A stretch of DNA of 64,000 nt from Ciona savignyi (GCA_000149265.1 CH002895.1:1-64000); one strand, 5' to 3'. Positions 1 to 13,577 are shown, counted from the stretch's first letter. Made by a program: numbers and translations. Notes: a model not told the origin generated them from the sequence alone.

Positions 1-3000
1 ACAATAAACATCAAGTGCAATCCAGTTCTTATAAAGCCGCACGCATTGTTCTTCGCAAAACAACCCTCAGCACAATATCGATTAATAAAGAACAACACTT
101 GAACAAGGAAGGAGTGAAACTAACAATGACCCCGGCAATCATAAACCTCGATATTAACCCGTGTCGAGCACCCTCCTTTCCATGTTTCTCTAAGATGAAG
201 CGTTGTTCCATAAGAAAATAGATGTGCGTAATTTGATGTTCGATCTGCGTAAAATAGATGTGCGTAATTTGTTTTCCTTGTTCATTTGGTGATGTCCCCG
301 TCGTTTACAAGCAAAAGGTCGTGCCGAACAAGGGTTGAAGTGTTTGCTTACGTAATACTTCCAGCCGGGTGCGTTCGTTCATCGAAATATTGGATGAAAA
401 TAAACGTGACTTCACCACAACGAGGTACTAGCTCACCGCGTCATTCAATGTAACTGAACCGGAAGACGTGTAATATTATACAGCACCATGGCCGTAAATC
501 CGAAAATCACGTCGTAAAAAGCAATAAAAGTGAACTTATAAATATAATGGTGACGTACTCCGTCAAGTAAGTTACGCATGTGTACCGAATGATTCTAAAG
601 CTTGAGTTCTGCGCTTTCACGCCGTCACATGTACGGTGTTTTTATTTTGTCCGACTTTGGCGCAAACTCCCCATTTTAAACTGGTCGTCTTATCAGCCGA
701 GCAATCTGTGTCCCCGTTTTGATTACTTAGTTGGAGTGAAACTTTCTTCTAAACTTCCCATTCTTATCAGCCCTGTCAACCTTGGTCTCTCTGGCATCAA
801 CATACTCAATGTGCTGGATCCAATACACGGCGAAGCAGAGCTCAAGCAGACGTCGAAGCTCTACAGCCCCGGTGCTGGCGGAAAGCCGTAGTTTGGTAGG
901 AAATCACATCGTTTCACTCAACAATTGCAACGATTTTCAAAATTTAAGGATCTATTTTGGGCTCGCCCGTCGACGAATGATATACATTTCGCAGTTTGGT
1001 CTGCGTATGTTCACCACTACCGCGAAGTGATTTACTCGTACAAAACGCAAATTATTTGGATTTAAATACGTGTTGTTTGGAATGTACACTTTGGTTTCAA
1101 ATTGCCCGCATAAAAATGTATTCTTGGAGTAATTGTATGTAATATCATAGCTCATTTTTCTATATCAATCCAATGTGAAATTTGTAACCAAACATTCAAT
1201 AAAACTGCCAACAATTCATTAGCTGCGAATTTATACCAGTTATTAGCAAATTCATTTGCAAATAGCCATTCAACGCGACTGTCTGTCTCGTCCTGGGCAG
1301 CAATGACATGACGTCAACCTGTTGAACTATGATAACTGCATCGGGTCACAACGAATATCTGTTTGTCTTCAGTCGCGTGTCGCCCCATCGAACTTGGTCA
1401 ATATTTACTCAAGCAAACCCAATTTTGATTGCGAGCTAATGGAATAATATGTGACTTCCTCATTCACAAGATCATTCGCGCTTGAGAAGGCCTCTTATTT
1501 TCAAGTGTTGTTGGTTTATATTTTGGCAGAATGGCAGTTCTGCTAAAATTTGTACGCAGAAATTTGAAATAATAAAAGTCAGCTGATGTAAAGTTTGCGG
1601 GTTCAGCAAGTTGTGTGAATTGTAGTCTGCATGTTTGCTAACATGCGTGTTTTGATATACAGCCTTTGGCCACAATGGAATTTATTACAGTGTAGGTAAT
1701 TTGCAAGATCACCAGTGTTTAGATAATAACATAACCTTTGTTCCCTAAGAACAAAAAAGGGTTGTGCATTTTTAAGTTGCTGTGAAAGCTTATCTTAACT
1801 AGTTGGAAGGGACTGACTTGTTTCCATTCTTCTTACATCAAGCTTAGTTACGTAAATAATTGTTAATGTCCTGGTTGTAGTCCAAGTGCTTCTGATGAGC
1901 ATAACATGGACTGGCGCTAATGCCCCATGGGGAAACTCAATTTGATCTATCCTCGATTATATAAATTTAACCAAAACCTGGCCGAGTCATTTCCATACCC
2001 AAGAGACCAGGGCTCGGATCTAAAGTGAGGTAATTGAACCATTCTCCTGTGGAATGCACATATGAGATTTGAGCCAATTACAAATCCGAATGTCAGACTG
2101 CCATAACAGTTTCGTAGCTATTGCTGCTAGCTATATAGAGTTTGAGAGATAACTTCTTGTTTGTGTAAGCTGAAGAGCATAAATAAGAAATCGATAGGAA
2201 GTAGAAAAGCGAACGTGCTTGGCCCTGGGCTTTTGCGGTGGAGCCAGGCAGGGTTAATTAAATTAAGCAAACTTAATAAAGAATAGTTCAAACCACGAAC
2301 ACTGATCTTTTAATGGAAGCCTTTTTTTAGACTGCTTGCATGCATTATTTTTGTACAAAATAAAGAGTTACCTCCGGTATTTGCATTTCGTATACGTGGC
2401 GTGTATTGAACTTCCACGCAATGTTTGTAAATATTGAATGTGTGAGACGTTGGTTTGCATTTCAGTGTTTCGGGGCCACGGGAAACATCAAACTGGTTGA
2501 AATTTAGCGCGCGTGGTTTGGCTCAACTTAATACTGAGCCACTGCGACCTCCACCGCTGTTTCATGCTACCACAGAACATCAAAGCGACAAGTCATGGTG
2601 AAGAGATTGGGAGACTGTGGAATTAAGATCACAGAAAAATCGCCATTCTGTGGAATGTTGACTGTTGGCATGATGGTTGTAAAACCCACTTGACACAATG
2701 GATTCCCCACCATTACGCCAATGGAAACTTTCTCCTAAGTACATTTACAATAAAAAAGATGTCAAAACTACGTGATATACTTTATATTTGACTATATCTC
2801 GATGTCACACACGTTGCTTGTTTCGCCTAACATAGCCTCCCCGTGTTTTCTTTACCACGCCGCAGTGGCCCACTCACACGGAAACCAAGCATGTCGAGTT
2901 TGACCAAATCCGCCCGCTCAACAGCATCTATTGATTCAACGCGTGGGACAACAGTTAACCTGCCGCCTCAACACAGTTTCGGGGATTTCTCGGAGAAAAA

Positions 3001-5773
3001 AGGCTAAGTGCCGGCAGAAAATCCCGGCCGCTCTATAAAATTCGAGAGACTACTCCGTTCGGGTTAGGCGAAGGTCGGATCAGTTAGATTGCTTCAGCCG
3101 GAAAATGCTGCTACGTTTCCCGTCAACATCGCTTGCACGTACAGTCTATAAAGTTTGCTCTTGTTTGTGTCGATAAATGAGGTAGTTATTAATATAGCAA
3201 CCCTATTAGAATTAGTTTGTCTGTTTTTCAGTAAGTAGACCCTAAGGAAGTCAAGAAACGTCAAGTGAGCAAAGGTCGTGCTTGACGTGTTAATGACAAG
3301 GTTTTGACACAAAGGAAATTGCAATTCAGCGCGGCTTTTAAATGTCCCGTTTCGTGTCCAAAGTGTGTTGAATTTACTTTAATAACCGTCGATTCGTGGT
3401 TCTAAGCTGAGGAAGTAGTGGTTAAGGCGACGCTTGTTAACAAGCTGTTCAATCGCTACAATTAAACTCAAGCGGCCACTTAACTCTCAAACAACGACGG
3501 TGGACTAACCTACCACCCCCTGTGTGACTGATCGGCTTTCGAAGGAAAGTGGTCATCTTTCACGTTGGTAAGGTCTGTGCGGTTTGCTATGCCTTGATTT
3601 AACGGCTCTCAAGGAAAGAAATCCCTTACGAGAAAAGAAGGTTTAACCGCGTACCAACTTCTACATAACCCACCGCAATGATATATTCAGTCAGATAGCC
3701 AGAAAATTACCAGCTTAATGGTAATCCAAAAGTTAAGGTACGTTTTGTTACATCTTACTTTCTTTACGACCTGTTGCTGTGTAAATGTTCTAGTGGAGTA
3801 CGTGTTGTGGAGATATTTTACGTTGCACAAGATATGTACGTACATCGTTATGGGAGAATTTCAAACGAACATGTTTCTCTAATGCATATCGTACTTTACT
3901 ACGCAATTCGTGTAAATGCATCGGGTTGTTTCTTATATTGAATTTAAATGTGCTACGTTCCATTGACCATGAATGTATACATACCTGTTAACATCCTTCG
4001 AAAGTATCCGATTAGCGGGAAGCGATATTAGAGGTGCGTGGTCCCGATTAAATAGAAGGCAGGAAATAACTTCTGGTGATCAAACTTTTTGCCATTCTGC
4101 CCCGAAACTTAATAGCTATCTGCGGCTGTTGATTCGGACGTGGCGCTGTATTTGTTGGCTCGCTTTACTTGATGATATACATTGTGCGTTTGAATTGACA
4201 GTGGCGGTGTAGGCCTGTGTTGACACAACATTTTGACTGTGCGATTACGGATTACGTCGCGATTTGGCATATCACGTATATGAAGCTACGTCCATTCGCC
4301 GCAAGGTAAATATCAATATGAGAGCAAAAAGCAAACATGGGCGAAACTCGCTTTGAATTTACGATCTCTTGCTATTGACATTGCGTGAAACATCTGTAAT
4401 AATGTATGAGACGGAGCATTACTGCGCATCGTGTTCGGTGCTGGATCATATTCACGAGCCGCTCCTTGTTTGTTTAGCTGCGGCGAATGAACAGGTTCAA
4501 GGTAATAGGTCCTCGCCCGGGTTCTCCGATGCTAATTTGTCTCGCTGGAGCTTGATAAAAAGCGCAATGTCCATATATGAAGCACCGGCGTGCGGTGTGT
4601 ATATATGTATGCGTTACAATGGCACCGGATTCCCGTCATATTGTTAACATGGTTATGCCCGAAGGTACAAATTTGGAGCCAGGGCCCCGCGAAAGCAGTT
4701 ATATGATGTTATTTATACGCTAGCGCTCATATCTCTGTAATGGTTTGTCAACATTCCAGACGAGTAGCAATTGTTCGGTCATAGAGGGCCACTTGGATGC
4801 AATATTATGACTGGCGTGGAGTCGGAAGATTGTATGAGTCGACCAAGTAGCGCTGTGGGCAGGAGACCAGAATTGGCGTCGTGAACTACCTGAGTGTATG
4901 TATATGCTGATTTTCGTAGAAAGTATTGCAGACATATTCTGCATATCAGCTAGTCAGAGCTATTTTGGTTCGTTATTGTTTGGACCCGACACTTGTTTAC
5001 CGTTGTTAACCGAGGCGGATGCTTACGCAATGCCACGCGTGGGTTATAAAACGCGCCGGCCAAAACATTTTATATAGCGCGGCGGCGCGATTTTTGTTCA
5101 TTTGTTGATTTTGCTTATCACTGACGAACAAACCCGGAGGCGTCCGCTCACCGTTGGTGGAACTTGCAAGCGAAGCGCCTTTGTACACTTAGGGAGTTGA
5201 TTATCGCGTGACGTCGGCGACTCTTTGATTTAAGCGGACTTTGTTTGGTGAGTTGGCAGTGCAAAATATACAGGGTATCGATGTTACAACGACCCCTGTG
5301 CTATGTAACGAACATGTTAAGTTGCGTAGGAATCTTTATTGAAAATTGCATGTGGTATTTTAAAATTAGGTTGAGAGCTTAATTTTTTTTATCCTACGCC
5401 TGTATTATACTGATTTAGATATACCTTGTAAGTAAAACATTATAACAATGCTTCGTTGGCCGCAAAATCACTTAATTGTTGAGATCTTGTGCAGAAGCGA
5501 TGCAGAATCATAAATATCTCATTATGATTACTTTGCACTTCGGTGCGGCGGTGCGCTCGGAGTTCAATGTTTGCCATTTGGGAATAGACAAATCACTTAA
5601 ACTTTCCCAACAAACATGCTGGAGCCCACCGCACTCTTGGCGTGCCGCTGAGTCGTTGAAATACCTGCGGTTAGTCGAAATACACTTGTCCCATGGCAAC
5701 CGCTTTATTGTTGCTGTGAACTTTGTTTATACGGGACGTATTTTTTTGCTGAATAGATTTTGTTTCTTTGCAG
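1..5773. other. Upstream non-coding region of the fibulin locus
   Basis: No open reading frame here looks like protein, and the short ORFs show no family resemblance or splice logic. Base composition is clearly less AT-rich than the right half of the window, CpG dinucleotides are common, and I see no SINE or MITE copies. The region ends at a good 3' splice site (pyrimidine-rich tract then CAG at 5771-5773) just upstream of the first fibulin ATG. At least one untranslated 5' exon must therefore lie in here, probably downstream of one of the TATA-like sites noted separately. Confidence 0.6.
3034..3082 (+). promoter_or_regulatory. Candidate TATA promoter for the upstream fibulin transcript
   Basis: TATAAA occurs at about 3034 and a TCAGTT initiator-like motif about 44 bases further on, around 3078. 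An upstream 5' exon is required by the 3' splice site at 5773. A second TATAAAA at about 5045 is an equally possible start. This rests on motif matches only. Confidence 0.25.
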
Positions 5774-5806
5774 ATAGTTTATATCGGCTTAGGCATAGGC
5801 AGTAAC

Positions 5807-8800
5807 ATGAAATCGCTCGCGTATCTCGTGGCGCTGTATCTCTGCTGCACGCATCTTGTGCTATGCTTTTCGTTCCGGAATCATTTGGCAAATTCGCCAA
5901 ACAATAGAATACCAAGTTCCCCACGAACGTACGAAGAGCATCAGGGCATGTTGACGCGTGGTCGAAGGGGTGGCGGTACAAACCCAGAGCCGTACCCAGC
6001 TTATCCATATGCTCCTCCACAACCGTTAGAACCGGCGGACAGTGAACCAGGTTATCAACCGAGCCGACCGTTTAGACCAGGTCCGTTCAATAGTGAGCAA
6101 GGAGAAGAGAGACGCCCATCTGCAGGTTTGAATTTACTTATTTTTTACTTTTAGTTTTTGTAACATTTATTGGTAAATAGTCGTCCTTGAATAAATTGGT
6201 GTTTTTACACCGATACTATACGCATACTAAATGGAGTAATTTAATTTTCTTCATTACAAAACATGACTCAATTTTTGGTTTAGCTATATAAGGCAAAATA
6301 GTTGGGAAGTATTTTATTTCGACCAAAAAGAACATTAATGTTACTCTTTACACAATATGCGCTTTTTAAAAAATCTCCCCAAAATACGGAAAGGTGTGGC
6401 TATTTAGTCAGAACAAATAATTCCAATATTATTGGCAGACAGTGCAAACGTCGGCCATGGCGCTCAACCAGCCGCGGCCTCGGTGGATTCGACAAATACC
6501 GATTCAGATTCGAATCAACCATGTGATAAATCAAATTGTCCTCCTGTAAATAACTGCATCAACGAAACAACATCAGAAGGAGCCTGTTGTCCGTCGTGTG
6601 ATCGGCTTGGCTGTCGGTGCCAGGGTTACCAGTACTACGACTGTCTTCTGAATGGCTTTGTGTAAGTTGCTAATATTTCTTTTGTTGTTTAACCCAGTAT
6701 TGGTGTTAATGTTGGGTAAATAGGTTATCGGCTCAAGTCAACAGACACAATATAATGTTCTCGTAATCATGTTGGTTGAGACGTGTAAAGAGTTGTTGTA
6801 GCACAAATTCTAAATGTAACAAACGAACAGCTTAATATCTACAAAGGCACGCTGTTGCTACTGTAGATATTTTCCGGGCGAAGTAAATCCGTTTTGCGGT
6901 CAAAGCGGCGGGAATTCGCAACAGGCGTGTTTGGAGCGTTGGGTTCCGGTCTTGACATGTCAGGGCGGCGCGAAACAACTATTCCCAGGTACGCCCCTGG
7001 GATGCACTGTTCCCGCGAGTACAAGGGTGAGGGCGGGTAACAATAGCCGACGTGACGCATGGAGGCCGTGTGACGTCAACAATAGCCGCTGGGGAACGTC
7101 ATCGATATCATATTTACCGTTCACTGATTTCGACCGACAAGACTGACCCTTTACACAATTGTGCGCTGTTTAACCGATCATGACAGATACATCGCACTTG
7201 GAGTTAGATAGATCGCCTTACTTCGTACATTTCCTCACGTGTCGCCGAGGAATTTAAACATCATATCTCTGAGCACTTAACTTATATATCCAAATATGGA
7301 ACCACGAGATAAATTTACAGTTTATTTAAAGTGTATATTTGTTTAAGCTCTCGCCATTCGCACCGACTCGCTCACAGGTGCGATAAGACTGAATTCAACA
7401 AGGCTTAAAATGAATTACATGACCGCAACGCAAACTGAGGTTTTACTCTCAGAGGAGGGCTCGTCCCTGAAGGTGAATCGTACTCTGTCGACGACGGAAG
7501 TACGATGTGCAGCTGTCCAATGGGAGGCGGAATGATATTGTGCAGGTATTCACCTCATCTGGTTCCGTTATTATTTTTAGTCTTTCAATAACTCATCGGG
7601 TCATCTACGATTTCGATAGAAATAGCTCGGGGTAAGTGCCCCAAGCTTGGATGGATCACCCACTGATTTATAGCATTCAATGACGTGGGTGTTCGAGGTA
7701 TTTTGTGGTAAACCTAGCCAAATAGCAATTTCACATGAAGTTTTGACCACGACGGTTTGCCATACCGGTTCTATTTGACTTAAAATCAATCATTCTGTAG
7801 TTGATTAATGGGGCGCTGAATTACAGTTTTTTGCGGCTCGGAAATCTCCTTAGAGCTGGGACAAACCAGCCTTAATTGGCCTTGTGGTTTTGTGTATTTC
7901 CAATAATACTTCAGAATGTGATGATAGATTGCATATTTTCAAATTCCATGAAACCACGTGGGTATTACACTTGTAAGATATCACCAAGTCTTCGTCAGAT
8001 TAATTAGCCCAGACACTTCGAAAAGAGGATTAAAATAACTTATTTGGGCATTACTTGGACCAAATTAGTGCAGTATTTTTCGTTTCGTTTACAACTCCTA
8101 TCCCAACAGCTTCCAGTCCATGTCAGCAGTACAACCTGTGGTCAAAGTTTGCCCGAAGCCAAGACCATTTTGCATTCAAACGTTCACCAGACCGGCGGAC
8201 GGCTGCGAGGAGTGTCTTGCTGTGGGCTGCGTGGCAGAAGATGGACAGAAATACCAGGGCGGCGTTAAGTAGGTTACATTCCAAATTATTTAATCCTATT
8301 TATTACGTTGTTTGCACCGTGTTTTTTATTTATACAGCTTTGATCGCCCGCCCTGTACTGTGTGTTATTGTCCACCCGAGGGTGGAGACATTCTGTGTGC
8401 GACCGATCACGAGTGCCAGGAACGAACGAAACAGCAATTAGGTAAGTTTTTCCAGTTTCCATAGCCTTACATCATGCGTATAGCTTCTTGTTAATTAACC
8501 TGAAGTAACATTCAATAACTGTCGATGCGCTTTCCAGACCCCGCACAAACTTCATTGGCTCTCGAGGCCACCCAACGCGTCATGCGAGATCCTATTGCCA
8601 ACGAGGCCCAGTTGAATCAAGCAAACACTGGCGACCAATCGTTAACCAAAGGATCACTTTACAACATAGGCGATATGGAGGGCGGGTATGACACACGATA
8701 CTTGCAGTCAGACTGGAACAAATTCGACAGTTCCAACCCAGCCTATCAACCGAAAGGCGACGACGGAAACCTTGGAACTCAAAACTCTGGGTCACTGGCA

Positions 8801-10370
8801 GCGCCACCTTTAGCTGGTAGTTCTGATGCGAGTGAGACAGTGGCTGCACCCGGGGTGCAACAGAACTTCGGGCTTCCTCAGTCTGCGCCAAACAGTCATG
8901 AATCAAACCAGGATTTAAGCTATTTACCATACAACCCAAACTCTTTTGCAGCTCAAAGTCAGCATCTTGGACCTCGCAATTCCATTTATAACAACTATGG
9001 TTTTAATCAGCAGTATCCACCGTACAGTCGCCAGCAGTACCCTGCTTTTCCTTACCAATATCCGAGTTACGATAGTGGTCGATCGCCTAACACCAATAAC
9101 TTGGCAGTCGGAAGCCAGGAGCCGAATGCTGGTAATGTTGAGAGCGCCAACAGCCAGTCTTCACCACACCAAGCGGGTAACTACCCTTCCGATGGCGGGA
9201 ACTTTCGACAAGACTCAACTGACCTATCGGACCAAACGGGGCCCAATTCCATTCCCGATACTTCGCAAAATGTTGAAGCTGGAACCCACAATACCCGGGA
9301 TATCCAGCTAACCAGCAGTATTTCGGCGGTCTTAATTACGCAGGCTACAACAGTCAAAACACTGGAGTAGCAGCAGGTGATCTTGGATCCAAAGGTCAAA
9401 ATTCTGACACTTCCGACCTTACTGAAGTCAGGCCTGACGATGAATCTCCGCAATTGAATGGTTATCTTGGATATCCTTCGTATCTGAACCCCCAGTATGG
9501 AAAGGTTGGAAACCCAGCAGATACGTCAACCGAAAACGATCCAACCTTCGGATGGTTTGAACCAAGCACTTCCTCCAAACGCTGGATTTCAACATTACTC
9601 CCAGTATCCAAGTTATCTCGGGCAACAATATCCAAGTAAACTTGTTCCAGAGAATGGAGACCGCACTAATCAAAATCTTGCCTACCAACCTCAATACACC
9701 GGCGATCAAGGTATTCATCATTCCGACCCAAATACAGCAACTGGAAATACCGACAACGCTCAACAACCTGACCGTTTAGGCATAAGTGACAATTATATGG
9801 GTTATCGACAACAGTTCCCAAAACAGGACGGGCAACATAACCCGCAAGTACCGAATCAAGGACTAAATTACCCGTTACCACCTTACCTTAATGGCGGGTC
9901 TCAGGGGCAAGGCTACTTTAAAAACGCAGAGAATCCAGCACTTAGCACGGAAGAAGAATCAAACAGCGCCAACTCAGATGTCCAGATTCCACCTTTGCGG
10001 AATGTTCGTTCCGGTCAAGTAGTAGAGTAAGTGTTTCCAAATATTCTATATTTGTAATGGTTGCAATCAAAATAACCTTATCTTTGTTGTTATAGTTCGC
10101 AGTCGTCCATCGAGGAGCCCGGTATTCACAGCACCACCGCAGAAACTGGTGAAATCCCAGCAACCACGACCAGTACCATTGCAGCAAAAACAACAACATC
10201 GACTGTGCGACCTGCTGCGACGACTACCCTTCCAACTTCTACTGCAACAACCACGGAATCGACCACCGCGGTTGAAACACCAGCACAGACTTCTACTCTC
10301 CCCGACACCCACAATCGTCATCCTGGTCACCGACTTCATGGCGTACACCTCGACTCACATAATAATTCAG
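5807..10370 (+). CDS. FBLN1: Fibulin-2-like N-terminal block (alternative 5' exons of the fibulin locus)
   Basis: Seven exons with matching phases: 5807-6125, 6439-6661, 7453-7545, 8110-8268, 8338-8441, 8538-10026, 10096-10370. The first begins with a signal peptide (MKSLAYLVALYLCC...) after a 3' splice site and carries a furin-like RGRR site. Exons 2-5 encode a von Willebrand C-like Cys-rich module whose motifs (GACCPSC, CxGYQYYDC, VPEGxSY, GSTxCSCPxGGG, PADGCxxC) I recognise from the Na segment of vertebrate fibulin-2. Exon 6 is long and rich in Tyr, Pro, Gln, Asn and Ser, with QYPSY-type repeats. Exon 7 is a Ser/Thr/Pro-rich, mucin-like stretch. The last exon ends in phase 1 and fits the phase of the anaphylatoxin exon at 13761, giving a long isoform of about 1566 aa with the D-type end. 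Exon 6 contains two frame changes that cancel (near 9295 and 9550). It could instead be a separate adjacent gene, but no stop is reached in frame at 10370. Confidence 0.82.
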
Positions 10371-11672
10371 GTTAGAATGTTCGTTTAAAACTAAATTAAT
10401 TTGAATTAGGAAGCCCATGATTTTTTTGTTACGACACGACATTTTTGCGACGCACGTGAATTATCCTTCTTCGTTATGTTTGTGCCGCTTCTAATTTGGT
10501 TGTTGTGTTTCTTATAACTGAATCAACTCAAATGAAGTAATGGCTTAGCTCGTTGACCTACAAATCCGACACTATACATACAATTATCGACACGTTCGTG
10601 TCGTTGATACATCTCATTCTTGGGCAGTCGGCGGAAAGACTACAAGTGGTGTGAATGGCCAATTGAACCCCTTGGTGAGATATCTCATGTCGCCTTGTGC
10701 ACTTGAAATGGTCAATCAAGTGACCACTTTACATCAAGGACCTCTCGCCTACGTCATAGTGTCCCAGTATAAAATGCTGGCACGCAAAACCGAGATTCCG
10801 GTACCGGAAACTGAGTCTGAAGTACCGGCGAAAATCAGTAGTAAACATCAAGGTGTTGCCATTTCTCACTAACATTCCTAGATGGTCGACAGCCACCGGT
10901 TCAAACACAATGCGCCAAGCCATATCGTGTTACTGATTTACGGAGTTTGCGGTTAGTGGCCTCGCCTAAACTTTAGATCGGTATGTTTATTGGCACATCC
11001 GCCAATATTACTCACCTTTTGTAAGCGATCCATTTTCTGCGCGACCAACTGAATGTCTGGAGGGCGAAAAGCTACCGGAAGCGAGATCATAATCTCGAAA
11101 TCTGGACAGCTTTGTACAACGAGTTGCAGATCGCTCGAAGAGATAGAATGTGTCGTGGGACTAACAACCGAGGGCTCTCGGGGAAAATTTACGAAACCGT
11201 ATAACCGAGAAAAGGATGCACCAATATTTCGCAATTATATGGTTTAGAATATCCCAAAGTGCTACATTAAGTTTAAACGAACACAAGCACCGTTATGTTC
11301 GAACTGTCCAGCTACGACACGCATGCGTGCGGTTGATGCTTTTAAGTTTAACCCACAGCTGGCTTACCGGGCACCTAAAGAGCCACATTGTTTCCAAACA
11401 ATGGGGGCATTTATTACAACATATGACGTAATGCAAGGAGCAAGTAGTCCGTCACCCAGATAAAATATGACTCACAACAACAAATGGTTTTATCGACAAT
11501 GTTAGCGCTTCCATGTATTTAATAATGTGAAATCTTTAGCTTTTTATGATCTCGTTACCAACAACCCTGCGTTTGTTGAGTGAGTTTTAAGTAGTTTCCA
11601 CCGTTCCAATGATTTATTTCAATCCGAAAATCTAGTATTTGCGCAAGCTCTTAGGATATCTTGCGTGCCAAA

Positions 11673-12006
11673 TTACCCCGGCTCCAAATTGAGTTTTACT
11701 GCTGCTGCCAAACACAAGTTTGTCAGCAAAATCCCTCCCAACGCCGCTATGTACACGCACAAGAGCACGTTTAACGCAGAAGTTTTTACAGCTTTGGCTT
11801 CCCCACTAATTGGTTCCGGGCCGACGCTGGCCAAATATTTGGTGACCTTTCTGTCGACTGTCCCCAACAATGCTTTGGGAGTAATGTGGAGTTTTTCACC
11901 AGAAACAAATGCACTCGAGAGTGCCTCTGAAGCCCATACAGCACCGCTCATCTCGACACTGATAGTGATCAATGCCGTCCTCGATTCAAAAAGACGTTCG
12001 CTAATT
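11673..12006 (-). CDS. Possible small minus-strand coding exon inside the fibulin locus (unidentified)
   Basis: Both strands are open here. The minus-strand frame reads as plausible protein for about 100 codons: a polar first part followed by a hydrophobic segment (NVLLCVYIAALGGILLTN, membrane-like) and a short polar tail ending in LEPG and a stop at 11673. A possible 3' splice site (pyrimidine-rich tract then TAG) sits just upstream near 12003, so it might be the last exon of a minus-strand gene. No family is recognised and no partner exon was found. The opposite-strand frame (11665-12012) looks less protein-like. It may be chance. Confidence 0.2.
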
Positions 12007-13397
12007 CCGTAAAAGGGTTATTGTCCGAAGCCTACGGTTTCGTGTGCGGTTGTTATATATTAAAGCTGGGTTAGTAAGTGTGTGCGTTCCCGTGCGACCA
12101 CAATATGATTCTCGCCAACAAAGCTTCCATTTCTTTTACGTCGCCTATCCCTTCTTAGCGTGAAAGAAATAGCTTTTATAATCGCTATTTTTTAAGCTCT
12201 ACCCCAAAACACAACATTAAAGCGGGGGCGTTCCGTGTCAATAAATCCGAAGCAATAATACACGAAAGCGGCCGCTGTGGTTGGTAGAAACTCGCAACAG
12301 TTAGTAATGCCACTGATATCGGTTTGCCAATGACGCGCTTTGTCATGGTGGATGCTTCATGTTTTGATCAGGTATACTTCAAACTTCAGTATTATCTATG
12401 ACGGGTTGTTGTAATGTATAGGCATACTTACTTCAACATGCATAGTGTCATTGCCGAGGCTAAGAGTTTGCAACCCATAACATTGTAATTCACACTCGTA
12501 TGCTGATACCACATCAGTGAAGCGACCACGTTGCAGCGGGTAGGTGTTACAGCAAACCTGTATGACCACACACTTAAGTTTTAGTTGGCATAAAGAGCCT
12601 TTATCAAATGTCGCCCTTTAACTCGCCGCCGCAATTTCATTGGATATTTGCTCTCCCGAAGTGCAAATTCCAGGAAAGTGTGGAGTGAGATTTCTATGTT
12701 ACATAACTGCCATGGAAGGATTTTCTTCATGTTGACTCTAACTGTAGACTTGCGGTCAAACTGGGTTCCGGATCAAATCGAATTCAGGGCCACTATCAGG
12801 AATGTGGCAGTGAGCGTTTGGAATTCCATGAGTTACAAACCTTCCGGGAAGCTTGTGCAACAATGCAGGCCACCCTGCAATGCATAAACAATCTCACGAC
12901 AGCCCACATGCTTATTATAATTTCACCCTTCCCCCTAATATCCCAGCAGATTAAAAATCGATTTATATGGATTTGTCATGGAGGTTGCAGCGAGGCTGCT
13001 GGTGTCTGTGATCCATACCGCACGAGCAGCAGTGACGGTGCACGAATATAAGCCAATCAGCTGATGACAACCACCGTAGATATGCTAGACCAGCTACAAT
13101 CTGGAAAATACCTGCCAAGTTGGACCGCGATACGACAAGAAGTTTTCTAATACCGGGCCATCGGTTAATTTGCCATCTCATGTCAGTTATCTCCATTCTA
13201 CAGTACAATATGTTCTTACACATGGTGGCATTCACACACTTCTGTTTCCTGTAGCATAGGTTGCCCGACCCATGGCATCGAACCGGTGTGAGTTTAATGC
13301 TTAGGAAGACTGGAAGTGCTAATGCAGGTTTCCGTTGACACTTAGTGTCGTCCTTATCAAGAGGCAGCACTTCGCGCTTCAAATTTTTAACGACGAC

Positions 13398-13436
13398 TAT
13401 TTAAATCACCGTACAACCAGCTGACTTGTCTCAGTC
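13398..13436 (+). promoter_or_regulatory. Candidate internal promoter for the short fibulin transcript
   Basis: A TATTTAAAT box at 13398-13406 lies about 33 bases before a TCAGTC initiator-like motif at 13431, and about 145 bases before the short-isoform ATG at 13578. The spacing suits a TATA/Inr promoter. A 3' splice-like CAG near 13505 allows an untranslated exon instead. Support is from motifs only. Confidence 0.35.
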
Positions 13437-13577
13437 CAGTCTATCGACAGACAAATCAACAGTCATTAGTTTTGGGAATCACAGATTCTCTATTATATTA
13501 TTTCAGAAAGTTTCACAGTGTTAATCGTTTTATTTCTTCATTAAAGCGTTTACAAAACTTCTTTATTTACTGTTGAA

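Larger units (their letters stand above)
10371..13577 (+). other. Intron/promoter interval between the two fibulin N-termini
   Basis: It separates the upstream N-terminal block from the short signal-peptide exon. I see no anaphylatoxin- or EGF-like coding in it, and no repeats. It contains the two-strand open stretch described separately and the candidate internal promoter near 13.4 kb. Confidence 0.5.

Noticed and set aside
5006..5188. TATAAAA at 5045 and the minus-strand ORF around it as a gene start
   Set aside because: The ORF has no family resemblance. The TATA could serve fibulin but cannot be preferred over the one at 3034 from sequence alone.
10067..10348. Minus-strand Val/Arg/Cys-rich ORFs
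   Set aside because: Shadow of the Thr-rich fibulin exon on the other strand.
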